A stretch of DNA of 64,000 nucleotides from Bacillota bacterium (GCA_023453795.1 JAEXSP010000027.1:1-64000), one strand, 5' to 3'; numbered from the stretch's first letter, positions 43,474 through 53,605 are shown. Notes: generated by a model from the sequence alone, not told the origin. Made by a program: numbers and translations.

Positions 43474-44646
43474 ATGTTTAGGAAAAAAGGTTTTAAAAAG
43501 AGCTTGTGTTTTATTCTGTCGAGCATCATGGTTCTCAGCATTCTGGCTACTTTTAATCTATCGGTATTTGCAGTTGATGCTACTGAGAAAATTTTTAAAT
43601 CACTTCCTTATGAGTACAAGACGGCTAATTCAAAGCAAGGTACTATTGAAAGACTAAGTTACACTTGGGGTAGCGATGTTAAGTATTTTAATGTCTATCT
43701 TCCTTACGGATACAACCAGTCTGATACTTCTAAAAAGTATAACGTTGTATATCTGATGCACGGTGGCGGCGAAGATGAAAATTTATTATTCGGCGGGCCT
43801 GGTCAGAACAAGGAATTAAAGGTAATAATTGATAATATGATTGCAAAGGGAAATATTGCTCCGGTTATAGTTGTTACACCTTCATTTTACAAAGGTAATA
43901 ATGATGTGGCAGGTTTCCCTGAGGAATTGAGCAAAACACTTATTCCGTTGGTTGAAACCAAATATAATACATATTTAAAATCAAAAAGCACTGATGATAT
44001 GAAAGCTTCCAGGGGGCACAGGGCATTTGGCGGATTCTCAATGGGTTCGGTATGTACCTGGTACACATTTATTAACTGCCTTGATTATATCAAATATTAT
44101 ATGCCATATAGCGGTGACTGTTGGGCACTGGGTTCGACAGCCGGAGGCAGTAAACCCACCGAAACAGCAGCATATCTGCAAAATGTTGTAAAGAAAACCG
44201 CTTATAAAGCGCCGCATGACTTCAAGTTGTTCTGTGCAACAGGCAGTGACGATATTGCATATCCTAATATGAAACCTCAGATGGATGCAATGAAAAAATT
44301 AACAGATACTTTCATATATTCATCCGATATAAAAAACGGGAACTTCTATTTTATGGTTGCGAACGGTGGTACACATGCATGGAATTGGATTAATCAGTAC
44401 ATTTATAACGTATTACCGGATTTGTTTCAAGATGAACCGGTTCAAGTCTTGGGCGATCTGAATGGCGATGGATCGGTTGATGCGACAGATTATGCAGCCT
44501 TAAAAATGCATTTACTCAATGCAGCACCGCTTACGGGAGATGCTCTTAAAAATGCTGATGTGGATCGAAGCGGCAAAGTTGACGCCATTGACTTTTCATT
44601 AGTTAAAATGTATCTGCTTCGTATCATATCATCTTTCCCTGGATGA
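43474..44646 (+). CDS. Cellulosomal CE1-like (feruloyl/acetyl xylan) esterase with C-terminal dockerin
   Basis: 390 aa. The signal peptide spans 1-33 (FILSSIMVLSILATFNLSVFA). About 45-310 is an alpha/beta-hydrolase esterase of the CE1/esterase-D type: YLPYGYNQSDTSKKYNVVYL, MHGGGEDE and the nucleophile elbow FGGFSMGS with Ser189; the late NGGTHAWNWW-like NGGTHAWNW holds the catalytic His. Residues 325-390 are a type I dockerin with two loops (GDLNGDGSVDATDYAALKMH and DVDRSGKVDAIDFSLVKMYL). It should release ferulate or acetate from arabinoxylan within the cellulosome. The ribosome-binding site is AAGGAGG. Confidence 0.9.
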   Translation: MFRKKGFKKSLCFILSSIMVLSILATFNLSVFAVDATEKIFKSLPYEYKTANSKQGTIERLSYTWGSDVKYFNVYLPYGYNQSDTSKKYNVVYLMHGGGEDENLLFGGPGQNKELKVIIDNMIAKGNIAPVIVVTPSFYKGNNDVAGFPEELSKTLIPLVETKYNTYLKSKSTDDMKASRGHRAFGGFSMGSVCTWYTFINCLDYIKYYMPYSGDCWALGSTAGGSKPTETAAYLQNVVKKTAYKAPHDFKLFCATGSDDIAYPNMKPQMDAMKKLTDTFIYSSDIKNGNFYFMVANGGTHAWNWINQYIYNVLPDLFQDEPVQVLGDLNGDGSVDATDYAALKMHLLNAAPLTGDALKNADVDRSGKVDAIDFSLVKMYLLRIISSFPG

Positions 44647-44655
44647 AAAGACAAA

Positions 44656-44673
44656 GGGACGGTTTGAGGTGAC
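44656..44673 (+). repeat. 18-bp dispersed repeat, copy 2, with inverted partner at 44735-44747
   Basis: Identical to 42950-42967. An inverted copy of its core, CTCAAACCGTC, lies at about 44737-44747, so GACGGTTTGAG and CTCAAACCGTC can form an 11-bp stem enclosing about 68 bases between the esterase stop and the MFS start. The two direct copies flank the esterase and its promoter. Confidence 0.65.
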
Positions 44674-44765
44674 TCCTTAATGTGATACAATTAAGTACGG
44701 TTAAATTGTATGATTTTTCTGATTTTTCTCAAACCGTCTACCTTTCTTACAGTCTGGAGAATGCT

Positions 44766-45959
44766 ATGGAATCAAGTTATAAGAAAACTATTCACGCTTG
44801 TTATACCGGATATATTGTACAAGCTATTATTAATAATTTTGCTCCGCTTTTATTTTTAACCTTTCAAAACAGTTATAATATTTCGTTGTCCAAGATTACT
44901 ATGCTTGTGACTATAAATTTCGGTTTGCAGCTTATTATTGACTTTATATCTGCAGGCTTTATTGATAAAATCGGCTATCGTGTTTCTGCTGTGCTCGCCC
45001 ATGTTTTATGCGCATCCGGTCTTGCTTTAATGACTGTATTGCCGGAATTGTTTCAGGACCCGTTCATGGGCCTGTTAACTGCCATACTGGTATATGCGGC
45101 AGGAGGCGGAATGCTTGAAGTATTGGTAAGTCCCATTGTAGAGGCTTGTCCTACCAAGAACAAGGAAAAAACGATGAGCCTTTTGCATTCCTTCTATTGC
45201 TGGGGATTTGTCGGAGTAGTTTTAATTTCTACCATATTTTTCATACAATTCGGGATAAATAATTGGAAAGTACTTGCTCTTATATGGGCGCTGGTACCGA
45301 TTTATAATGCCTATATGTTTGCAAAGGTTCCGATTGCTCCTCTGATTGCCGGGAATGAGAAAGGACTGTCAATAAATGAACTCGTAAAGCATAAAACCTT
45401 CTGGGTTTTTATGCTTCTAATGCTGTGTGCGGGGGCTTGTGAACAATCAGTCGCCCAGTGGGCATCATCGTTTGCAGAAAGGGGACTGGGTGCTGCCAAA
45501 ACAGTCGGCGACCTTGCCGGACCTATGTTTTTTTCGATTATGATGGGAATTTCAAGAACTATTTATGGAAAATACGGTGATAGCATTGATCTTAAAAAAT
45601 TTATGCTGTACAGCGGTATTCTTTGTGTTTTTTCATATTTACTTATTTCACTTTCGCCATTACCGGTTTTCGGTTTCATAGGCTGTGGTCTTTGCGGTTT
45701 GTCAGTGGGTATTCTATGGCCCGGAGTTTTCAGTATCTCATCTGCGTCTATAAAGCGGGGCGGAACCGCTATGTTTGCATTTCTTGCGCTTGCAGGTGAT
45801 TTGGGCTGTTCGGCAGGACCCTCATATGTCGGTCTTATTTCAGGTACACTTGGTGATAATTTGAAAATGGGTATCCTTGCAGCTATAATATTCCCTGTTA
45901 TGCTTATAACTGCAATTATAAGCCTGCATTTGAAGAAAAACAGACAGGAAAACAATTAA
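44766..45959 (+). CDS. MFS transporter
   Basis: About 397 aa with 12 predicted helices. Features: ISLSKITMLVTINFGLQLIID, FIDKIGYRVSAVLAHVLCAS and the central loop SISRTIYGKYGD. It resembles the sugar-type/FucP-like MFS members with an internal duplication. ATG at 44766 follows GGAGA. A longer frame from 44682 runs through the repeat hairpin and is unlikely. Its place between two cellulosomal genes suggests uptake of a plant-polymer-derived small molecule. The substrate is unknown. Confidence 0.82.
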   Translation: MESSYKKTIHACYTGYIVQAIINNFAPLLFLTFQNSYNISLSKITMLVTINFGLQLIIDFISAGFIDKIGYRVSAVLAHVLCASGLALMTVLPELFQDPFMGLLTAILVYAAGGGMLEVLVSPIVEACPTKNKEKTMSLLHSFYCWGFVGVVLISTIFFIQFGINNWKVLALIWALVPIYNAYMFAKVPIAPLIAGNEKGLSINELVKHKTFWVFMLLMLCAGACEQSVAQWASSFAERGLGAAKTVGDLAGPMFFSIMMGISRTIYGKYGDSIDLKKFMLYSGILCVFSYLLISLSPLPVFGFIGCGLCGLSVGILWPGVFSISSASIKRGGTAMFAFLALAGDLGCSAGPSYVGLISGTLGDNLKMGILAAIIFPVMLITAIISLHLKKNRQENN

Positions 45960-46197
45960 TTGCTTTGCCTCTTTTAACTCCTTTCCTTAAAGCATTAAAA
46001 TAGTTATTCTTTTTTTCCTAAATAGATTAATACAACTGTTTTCAGAACAACCCACTCATAACAAGGCATTTTTACGAATTATTATATGGCGGGGTGTATC
46101 TATTATGCAGATATGGTGCATGGTGGGAAAACAATAGATGCATATTTACCCGGAAAAATAAAAACGTAAGGCTAATTTACTTTGAGGGGGTTACAAA

Positions 46198-48279
46198 ATG
46201 AAAAGGATTAGTACACTTATTATGCTTGCTATTTTTATTGTAAGCATAATTCCGCAATCAGCTTTTGCGGAAGAAACAAATTTCAACTATGTTGATGCAT
46301 TTGCCAAATCAATTCTGTTCTATGAAGCAAACTGGTGTGGCCCTGATGCAGGCAACAACAGGATAAAATGGCGCGGACCCTGCCATTGTGAAGACGGAAA
46401 AGATGTTGGACTTGACCTGACAGGCGGGTTTCACGACTGCGGAGACCATGTCAAGTTCGGTCTGCCGCAATGTGCTTCGGCTTCTACTCTTGGATGGGCT
46501 TACTATGAATTCAAGGATGTTTTCATTGCCAAGGGGCAGGACGGGTACATGCTGAATATTTTAAAGCATTTTTGCGATTACTTTATTAAATGTTTCCCCA
46601 ATAAGACCACGTTTTACTATCAGGTGGGTGATGGTGATGTAGACCATCAATACTGGGGGCCTCCTGAGCTTCAGACCTACAACAGGCCTGCTTATTATGT
46701 AGCAACACCTACAAATCCCGGTTCCGATGTAGCTGGTGATGCTGCAGCTGCATTGGCACTTATGTATTTGAACTACAAAGACAGGGATTCGGTATACGCA
46801 GATAAATGCTTAACTTATGCAAAGGACCTTTATACCTTTGGTATGACCTACAGAGGCAACAGTAAGGGTCAAAGCTATTATCTCCCAAGAGATTATCTGG
46901 ATGAACTCATGTGGGGTTCAGTCTGGCTTTATATTGCTACGAATGATCAGACATACATGGATAATGTCGAAAAGCTGATGGTTGAGAAAAAAATCAGCGG
47001 AGACAACATGTTTAACGATAATTGGACCCAGTGCTGGGACTATGTTTTGACAGGAGTATTTACCAAGCTTGCGACAATTTCAAGCAATCCCAAATATAAA
47101 ATAATTACCGAAGACCATTTGGATTACTGGCAGAATAGATTGAAATCCACTCCGGGTGGATTGAGATATCTGGATAGCTGGGGTGTATGCAAGTACCCTG
47201 CTGCAGAGAGTATGGTTCAGCTTGTTTACTACAAGTATACCGGTGACAAGAAATGTCTGGACTTTGCGAAGAGTCAGATCGATTATATCCTTGGAAATAA
47301 TCCCAATCATATGTCTTATGAGGTCGGCTTCGGAACTAATTATCCCAAATATCCTCATCACAGGGCAGCAAGCGGAGTGCTGGAAGGGCCTCCTGCCGAT
47401 GAAAAGAAGGAATTGCCGGAAAGGCATATTCTTTATGGTGCTCTTGTAGGCGGAGCAGACATGAATGATGAATACCATGACAATGTAAATGAGTATGTTT
47501 ATTCGGAAACGGGATTGGATTATAATGCAGGATTCGTTGGTGCAATGGCAGGAATGTCTAAATATTTCGGCCAAAATCAGGTGCCTGAGGCTACTCCGGG
47601 TATTGAGGCGCAGCCTGCACAATACTCTTCGGAAGCAAAAATATACAAGGTAAATTCCGAAGGTGTTACGATTGACCTGAATTTGTACAATCTTGTTACA
47701 TCGCCGCCACAGTATGAGTCAGGGTTATCCTGTAAATACTTTGTTGACTTGTCGGAATATGCTTCAACAGGAATCGATCCTTCCAAATTCACAACTAAGG
47801 TGTATTATTCGCCTGCAAATGCAAAAATATCTTCGCTTCAGCCGTGGGACAAGGAAAAGAACATTTATTACGTAGAAATAACTTTCCCGGATAGTAAGCT
47901 ATATGCAAGAACCTATGTGCAATTTGCATTTTACAATTATGAAGCTAAGCTCTGGGATCCTTCAAATGACTTTTCTGCGACCGGTCTAACCGACCAATAT
48001 ACGAAATTGGAAAACATCCCGATATACAAAAACGGTATCAAGGTTTACGGAAAGGATCCCTCAGGGGGAGTAGAAATTTTATACGGAGATGTGAATAATG
48101 ACAATGCAGTAGATGCAATTGACTTTGCTGCATTAAAGACCTATCTGTTAACTAAGAACACGGAAGGAGTATCTTTAAAAAATGCTGATGTTAACATAGA
48201 TGGGAAAGTCGATGCAATTGATTTTGCAAATTTGAAGCTCTATTTACTTCACGTAATAAAATTGCCTGTTGGTTCATGA
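46198..48279 (+). CDS. Cellulosomal GH9 endoglucanase with CBM3c and dockerin
   Basis: 693 aa. The signal peptide spans 1-24. GH9 catalytic module 27-460: the base/nucleophile aspartates are Asp80 and Asp83 in GGFHDCGDHVKFG, and the proton donor is Glu437 in YSETGLDYNAG. A CBM3c module fills about 470-622 (AKIYKVNSEGVTIDLNLYNL, PPQYESGLSCKYFVDL), the fused type that feeds cellulose chains to the catalytic site. A type I dockerin spans 628-690 with two AIDFA loops. This is the processive endoglucanase architecture of C. cellulolyticum Cel9G. It is followed after 35 bases by a second GH9 gene in the same direction. Confidence 0.95.
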   Translation: MKRISTLIMLAIFIVSIIPQSAFAEETNFNYVDAFAKSILFYEANWCGPDAGNNRIKWRGPCHCEDGKDVGLDLTGGFHDCGDHVKFGLPQCASASTLGWAYYEFKDVFIAKGQDGYMLNILKHFCDYFIKCFPNKTTFYYQVGDGDVDHQYWGPPELQTYNRPAYYVATPTNPGSDVAGDAAAALALMYLNYKDRDSVYADKCLTYAKDLYTFGMTYRGNSKGQSYYLPRDYLDELMWGSVWLYIATNDQTYMDNVEKLMVEKKISGDNMFNDNWTQCWDYVLTGVFTKLATISSNPKYKIITEDHLDYWQNRLKSTPGGLRYLDSWGVCKYPAAESMVQLVYYKYTGDKKCLDFAKSQIDYILGNNPNHMSYEVGFGTNYPKYPHHRAASGVLEGPPADEKKELPERHILYGALVGGADMNDEYHDNVNEYVYSETGLDYNAGFVGAMAGMSKYFGQNQVPEATPGIEAQPAQYSSEAKIYKVNSEGVTIDLNLYNLVTSPPQYESGLSCKYFVDLSEYASTGIDPSKFTTKVYYSPANAKISSLQPWDKEKNIYYVEITFPDSKLYARTYVQFAFYNYEAKLWDPSNDFSATGLTDQYTKLENIPIYKNGIKVYGKDPSGGVEILYGDVNNDNAVDAIDFAALKTYLLTKNTEGVSLKNADVNIDGKVDAIDFANLKLYLLHVIKLPVGS

Positions 48280-48314
48280 TTTTTATAAAATGATTTTTTG
48301 GGAGGTATTTAAAA

Positions 48315-51300
48315 ATGCACAGTGTACTGAAAGAAAGGAAAAGAAGGTTTATAAAGGGCCGGTTATCTATATTTTTGGCTGTGATCCTCATTGCCGGACA
48401 GCTTTTCGCATCAAGTGCGGCATTTGCAGAAGCACCGCCTTCGACTTTTACGCCGGCTCCGGGCTGGGAGAATTATAATTATTTCAACTATGCAGAAGCC
48501 CTGCAAAAATCGCTGTATTTCTACGATGCTGAAAAATGCGGTGAGGCTGCCGGTTACGACAAAGGCGGAAGGCTTGAGTGGAGAGGCTCCTGCCATGAAG
48601 GTGATGCCAAAATTCCTTTTGCCAATACAAGCCTTTCAAGTGCTTTTATAGAAAAGTATAGAAAAATTCTTGATCCAGATGGAGACGGGACGGTAGATGT
48701 ACACGGCGGATTCCATGATGCAGGCGACCATGTTCGGTTCGGCCTGCCTCAAAGCTATGCGGCCGGTACCCTTGGATGGGGCTTTTATGAGTTCAGAGAC
48801 TCCTTCAAGGCAATAGGTGAAGAGGAGCATATGATTGAGATTTTAAGGTACTTTACCGATACATTTTTACGCTGCTCTTTCCTGGATGAGAATGGGAACA
48901 TGATTGCATTTTGCTACATGGTAGGAGAGGGAGACGTAGACCACTGTTACTGGGGGCCACCGGAGCTATATCCGGAGGAATATGCCAAGTCCAGACCGGC
49001 TGATTTTGCAACTGCTGATTCTCCGGGAAGTGATGTTTGCGGCAGTACTGCGGCAGCACTTTGCACCTCATATTTGATTTTTAAGGATTCAGACCCGGCA
49101 TATGCAAAGAAATGCCTGACAGTTGCAAAGGCAATGTATGAATTTGCCAAAAAATACAGGGGAAAAGCAAAGGGTGACGGTTACTATACTTCGGACTATG
49201 ATGAAGATGAACTGTCCTGGGCTGCAGCATGGCTCTGTGAATGTACCGGAAATATGGACTATATAAAGGATATAAATTCGGTTGATGAGGCCGGAAATTA
49301 TACCGGATATATGAAGAGGATAATACCGGAAACACTTAAGCAAAATATTTGGTATAATTCCTGGACACATTGTTGGGATGCAGTATGGTCGGGAGTGTTT
49401 TTAAAGCTGAATCAGTTACTGCCCGACAACAAGCTGTATGACTTTATTGCAAGCTGGAATGTTGAATATCTTTCGGGCGGCATGGCAAAGCATAAAGACC
49501 CGAATGATGTGAATTATACCAAACCGTCCCCTGCGGGATATACAATGATTAACGGCTGGGGCTCTGCCCGCTACAATACAGCTGCTCAGTTATGCGCACT
49601 TGTATACATGAAACACCACCCCGAAAGGACGGACTACGGTGAATGGGCAAAGAGCCAGATGCAGTATCTTATGGGCAGAAACCCTATGGGATATTCGTAT
49701 ATAGTCGGCTACGGTTATGAACAAGGCTTGCCTTTTGCACACCATCCGCACCACAGGGCAGCCCACGGATCAAAAACAAATAGTATGAATAATCCGACCG
49801 AACACAGGCATATTTTATGGGGAGCGCTGGTGGGCGGACCTGATAATAGTGATTATCATATGGATTCAACAACCGAGTACGCTTACAATGAAGTTGCCGT
49901 CGACTATAACGCTGCTTTTGTTGGGGCCTGCGCAGGATTATTTAAATACTACGGTGAGGGGCAAAAGCCTATTGCAAATTTCCCTCCTAAAGAACCAAGA
50001 ACTGACGACTATTACTGTGAATCACGTATAGAGCGGGAAACTAAGGACAGTACACAGATCGTTTTAAAATTGCATAATGAATCAACCCAGCCGCCGCATT
50101 ATGAAACAGGAATGACTGTAAAATATTTCTTCAACATAAGCGAGCTTTTGGAAAACAACCAAACTATAGACGATGTCATATTTGCCATTGAGTATGACGG
50201 TATGGTTTCCAAACAGCAGGCACCCGTTAAATACAGTGGGCCTTACAAATGGGATGAGGGCGGAACATACTATTATATATTTGACTGGAGCGGGAGTAAA
50301 GTATACGGAGACAGGGAACTGCAAATTTCGTTCAGAGCGAAACAGGATTCGAATTACACCACTCACTGGGATTCATCCAATGACTATAGCAGAAAGAATG
50401 TTATAAGCACTTATGCAGTAAATAAAAATGTGCCTGTTTATCTGGATGGGGTCTTGAAATACGGAGAAGAAGCTCCCAAGCTGGACAAGCCGATTCCCCC
50501 TGACCCGAATACATCTCCGGCAGCAATTTCGGTATCATACCAGTGCGCAAAAGCTGACTCGACTAAAAATGCAATAAGGCCTACAATAAATATAAAAAAT
50601 ATAGGAGATGTTGCTGTAGATTTATCAGATATAAAGATCCGCTATTGGTTTACAAGTGACGGCAGTCAGGAGAATACATTCTCATGTGATTATGCGGCTT
50701 GCGGAAAAGAAAAAGTAACAGGAAATTTCTATACTATACAGAATCCTGTAACCGGTGCGGATACCTATTGCGAAATAGGCTTTGCCAGTGATGCCGGCAA
50801 ACTTGGTCCGGGCGGAAGCACAGGAACTATGCCTTTTAGAATCGAAACTGCTACAACGTATGACGAGACAAATGACTATTCCTGTGATTCTACTATGACA
50901 AGCCTTGGAGACAATAAAAAAATCACAGCTTATGTAAAGGGTGAGCTCAAATATGGGATTGAACCTGTCGTAATCACATCCGTTCTTGGCGACTTAGACA
51001 ACAGCGGAGGTGTTGATGCACTAGACTATGCGATGATGAAACAGTACTTGCTTAAGATTATTAACTTGGATTCAGGGGCATATGCCAGAGCAGATGTAAA
51101 TAAAGATAATTCGGTAAATGCGCTTGACCTTGCGTTAATTAAAATGTACCTTCTTGGTTCAATAAAATCTTTTGAGGCAAAACCGTCTACGGTTGAAGTA
51201 AAACCATCAGCAGAAGTTAAAGACGGGCTGCTTGTAATGAAGCTATCCATTACAAATAATACCGACAAAAGCGTTGTTATCAATCATTCTTCAGATCAGA

Positions 51301-51545
51301 AGTATGATTTCAAACTGTTTGCCAATGGAATGGAGTACTATAGATGGTCTGAAGGCAAATCCTTCACACAGGCCTTGACAGAGACTGTCATTAAGCCGGG
51401 TGGCGTAGTGGAATTTAGTGAGGTTGTAGGAAATAACATATATGACCCGGGTTTATCAATGGATGTCTTGATGAAAGCTTATATTGTAGGGACATCTGCT
51501 GATTTTAACATCCAGACCGGCGGATATGAAGCTGCCATTCATTAA
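48315..51545 (+). CDS. Large cellulosomal GH9 cellulase: GH9-CBM3c-CBM3-dockerin plus an extra C-terminal BsuPI-like domain
   Basis: 1076 aa. The signal peptide spans about 1-39. The GH9 module is 45-540, with Asp135 and Asp138 in HGGFHDAGDHVRFG and Glu526 in YNEVAVDYNAA. CBM3c spans about 560-715. A second CBM3 spans about 733-882 (ISVSYQCAKADSTKNAIRPT, WFTSDGSQENTFSCDYA). A type I dockerin spans 890-955 (GDLDNSGGVDALDYAMMKQY, DVNKDNSVNALDLALIKMYL). The last 120 residues are beta-rich (LVMKLSITNNTDKSVVINHS, YDFKLFANGMEYYRWSEG, VIKPGGVVEF) and resemble the BsuPI proteinase-inhibitor fold. The dockerin is therefore internal, which is uncommon. GGAGGTATTT precedes the ATG. Confidence 0.92.
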   Translation: MHSVLKERKRRFIKGRLSIFLAVILIAGQLFASSAAFAEAPPSTFTPAPGWENYNYFNYAEALQKSLYFYDAEKCGEAAGYDKGGRLEWRGSCHEGDAKIPFANTSLSSAFIEKYRKILDPDGDGTVDVHGGFHDAGDHVRFGLPQSYAAGTLGWGFYEFRDSFKAIGEEEHMIEILRYFTDTFLRCSFLDENGNMIAFCYMVGEGDVDHCYWGPPELYPEEYAKSRPADFATADSPGSDVCGSTAAALCTSYLIFKDSDPAYAKKCLTVAKAMYEFAKKYRGKAKGDGYYTSDYDEDELSWAAAWLCECTGNMDYIKDINSVDEAGNYTGYMKRIIPETLKQNIWYNSWTHCWDAVWSGVFLKLNQLLPDNKLYDFIASWNVEYLSGGMAKHKDPNDVNYTKPSPAGYTMINGWGSARYNTAAQLCALVYMKHHPERTDYGEWAKSQMQYLMGRNPMGYSYIVGYGYEQGLPFAHHPHHRAAHGSKTNSMNNPTEHRHILWGALVGGPDNSDYHMDSTTEYAYNEVAVDYNAAFVGACAGLFKYYGEGQKPIANFPPKEPRTDDYYCESRIERETKDSTQIVLKLHNESTQPPHYETGMTVKYFFNISELLENNQTIDDVIFAIEYDGMVSKQQAPVKYSGPYKWDEGGTYYYIFDWSGSKVYGDRELQISFRAKQDSNYTTHWDSSNDYSRKNVISTYAVNKNVPVYLDGVLKYGEEAPKLDKPIPPDPNTSPAAISVSYQCAKADSTKNAIRPTINIKNIGDVAVDLSDIKIRYWFTSDGSQENTFSCDYAACGKEKVTGNFYTIQNPVTGADTYCEIGFASDAGKLGPGGSTGTMPFRIETATTYDETNDYSCDSTMTSLGDNKKITAYVKGELKYGIEPVVITSVLGDLDNSGGVDALDYAMMKQYLLKIINLDSGAYARADVNKDNSVNALDLALIKMYLLGSIKSFEAKPSTVEVKPSAEVKDGLLVMKLSITNNTDKSVVINHSSDQKYDFKLFANGMEYYRWSEGKSFTQALTETVIKPGGVVEFSEVVGNNIYDPGLSMDVLMKAYIVGTSADFNIQTGGYEAAIH

Positions 51546-51615
51546 AACAAAGAATGTTAAATGGGCAAGCTTCAGATTGAATTAAGACTTGCACCATATG
51601 AGGTAAAGTTGATTT

Positions 51616-51650
51616 AAGCCTTCTTTCTAATGAGAGAAGGCTTTGTTTAT
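51616..51650 (+). terminator. Intrinsic terminator after the GH9 pair
   Basis: AAGCCTTCTTTC (51616-51627) pairs with GAGAGAAGGCTT (51632-51643) with one G-U, followed by TGTTTATG. It closes the two-gene cellulase unit. Confidence 0.65.
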
Positions 51651-51822
51651 GTAAAATATTGCGGCTGGAATATACAATAAACGGGAGACAAAAGAAAATC
51701 AGATGCGGCATTCAGCCAAAGATTTTGTTACATTTAAAAATAATAGGGTATTTATAGATTGCATGGAAATAGAGTAATTTGTAAATTAATATATAATAAC
51801 AAAATGAAAGGAAAGAGCAAAA

Positions 51823-52353
51823 ATGATTGGTGAAAAACTTGAAAGACTATTAAATGAACAGATTCAAAAGGAGTTTTATTCCGCATACCTGTACCTTTCT
51901 TTCGAAGCATATTTTACTTCCAGAAATCTTAATGGGTTTGCTCATTGGTTCAGAGTGCAGGCAATGGAGGAAAGAGATCATGCTATTATTTTTCTTAACT
52001 ATTTGAATCGTATTGGAGGCCGCGTAAAGCTTCTGCCGATAGATGCACCTGAGTGGGATTTTAAATCCATAGAAGAGGTGCTTTCAAAAACGCTTGAACA
52101 TGAGCGCCTTGTAACGAAATCCATTTATAATATTGCGGATCAGGCTATTGAAGAACGCGATCACAAAACAAGTTCCTTCCTTAACTGGTTTATTGACGAA
52201 CAGACTGAAGAAGAGTCCAATGCCGAGCAAAACCTGGAAAAAGTAAAGCTGGTTGGAGAAAGCGACGGAAAGGGAATTCTTATGCTGGATACAGAATTGG
52301 CAGCCCGGATTTATGTTGTTCCTTCACCTCTTGCAGCAAATAATCAGCCATAA
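51823..52353 (+). CDS. ftnA: Bacterial ferritin (FtnA-type)
   Basis: 176 aa, the usual length for bacterial non-haem ferritin. The ferroxidase ligands are recognisable: Glu in LNEQIQKEFYSAYLYLS, Glu-x-x-His in MEERDHAI, Glu in LEHERLVTKSI and Glu/Gln in WFIDEQTEEE. It stores iron as ferric oxide in a 24-subunit shell and protects against iron-driven oxidation. The ribosome-binding site is AAAGGAAAG. The FAD oxidoreductase follows 41 bases later and may belong to the same oxidative stress or iron response. Confidence 0.95.
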   Translation: MIGEKLERLLNEQIQKEFYSAYLYLSFEAYFTSRNLNGFAHWFRVQAMEERDHAIIFLNYLNRIGGRVKLLPIDAPEWDFKSIEEVLSKTLEHERLVTKSIYNIADQAIEERDHKTSSFLNWFIDEQTEEESNAEQNLEKVKLVGESDGKGILMLDTELAARIYVVPSPLAANNQP

Positions 52354-52394
52354 TTATGCAGGAAATCTAATGGCAAAGGAAAAAGGTAAATAGC

Positions 52395-53603
52395 ATGAGT
52401 GAAACAAGGTATGATGACAGCATTGTTATAATCGGAAACGGGATAGCCGGAGTCAGTGCGGCTGAGGCAGCCAGAAAGAATAATAAAGAAGTCAGGATAA
52501 CTATAATTTCCGATGAGAATTACCCTGCTTATTACCGCTTAAGGTTGTGTGAACTGATAACCAATGAGCAGGAATACAGCAATGAGCTTATTTTACACGA
52601 TGACCAATGGTACAGCGATAGGAATATTGAGGTTATACTTGGAAAAAGGGTAATAAAAATATATCCTGATGAAAAATCCATTCAGCTCAATACCGGTGAG
52701 AATATAAAATACTGCAAACTTATTATTGCCAGCGGTTCTTCAAGCAGAATACCTGAGGTGCCCGGCAATGATAAGTCTGGGGTTTACGGCTTCAGAACGC
52801 TGGACGATATTAAAAAAATCAAAGAAAAATTAAAAAATGCATCTGAGGTAGTTATTCTGGGAGGCGGATTGTTAGGGCTTGAGGCAGCTTACAATTTAAA
52901 TAGAAAAGGACTTAACGTATCGATAGTTGAGTTAAGTCAATTTTTACTGCCCAAACAGCTTGATAGGAAAGCTTCATTACTGTTTGAAAAAAAGGTAAGA
53001 AGTCTGGGAATCAACTTGTATTGCGGTTTGTCGGCAAGAGCTATAGAGGGCGGAGCTTCGGTTGAAAAGGTTATACTTGACAATGGATATAGTATAAAAA
53101 CAGATTTTGTACTATACTCTGCAGGTGTAATGTCAAATACAGGTTTTGCCGGGTATTCGGGAATAGATGTCGGCAGGGGAATTGTTGTTGATCAAAGGAT
53201 GATGACGCAAAATCCTGACATTTATGCCTGCGGTGATGTTGCAGAATTTCAACGATGTATGCCGGGCCAGTGGAGTGTAGCAATGAATCAGGGCAGGGTT
53301 GCGGGAATCAACGCTTCCGGCGGAGAGGCCGAATACAGTTGCAGTATTATGCCTTACTTTTTAAACACAATGGGAATTAAAATATACTCTATCGAAGATG
53401 TTGGGAAAAACGGGGGCGTTTATGATACCCTGGAGTATTCGGATGAGGGCAATTATATTTATCAAAAACTGTTTTTCCTTAATGAGTGCTGTGTCGGCGG
53501 AATCCTGATGGGGGATATTGAGAGCTTCAATAGAATAAATACTGCTATAAAGAAAAGGTTAAGTAAAAAGGAAGTAATTGAACAAAAGCTTATAAAACAA
53601 TAA
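52395..53603 (+). CDS. FAD/NAD(P)-dependent oxidoreductase (NADH:rubredoxin oxidoreductase-like)
   Basis: 402 aa. The FAD-binding dinucleotide fold is IVIIGNGIAGVSAAEAARKN, then ISDENYPAYYRLRLCELI as in NirB/NROR-type proteins. The NAD(P) fold is VVILGGGLLGLEAAYNLNRKG. The second FAD motif is PDIYACGDVAEF. There is no catalytic redox cysteine pair. NROR-type enzymes reduce rubredoxin or related carriers in oxygen or peroxide defence in clostridia. The ferritin neighbour fits that. The electron acceptor is not encoded here. Confidence 0.88.
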   Translation: MSETRYDDSIVIIGNGIAGVSAAEAARKNNKEVRITIISDENYPAYYRLRLCELITNEQEYSNELILHDDQWYSDRNIEVILGKRVIKIYPDEKSIQLNTGENIKYCKLIIASGSSSRIPEVPGNDKSGVYGFRTLDDIKKIKEKLKNASEVVILGGGLLGLEAAYNLNRKGLNVSIVELSQFLLPKQLDRKASLLFEKKVRSLGINLYCGLSARAIEGGASVEKVILDNGYSIKTDFVLYSAGVMSNTGFAGYSGIDVGRGIVVDQRMMTQNPDIYACGDVAEFQRCMPGQWSVAMNQGRVAGINASGGEAEYSCSIMPYFLNTMGIKIYSIEDVGKNGGVYDTLEYSDEGNYIYQKLFFLNECCVGGILMGDIESFNRINTAIKKRLSKKEVIEQKLIKQ

Positions 53604-53605
53604 TC

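Noticed and set aside
43325..43657. 110-residue protein upstream of the esterase
   Set aside because: It overlaps the esterase start in another frame, covers the promoter leader and has no ribosome-binding site.
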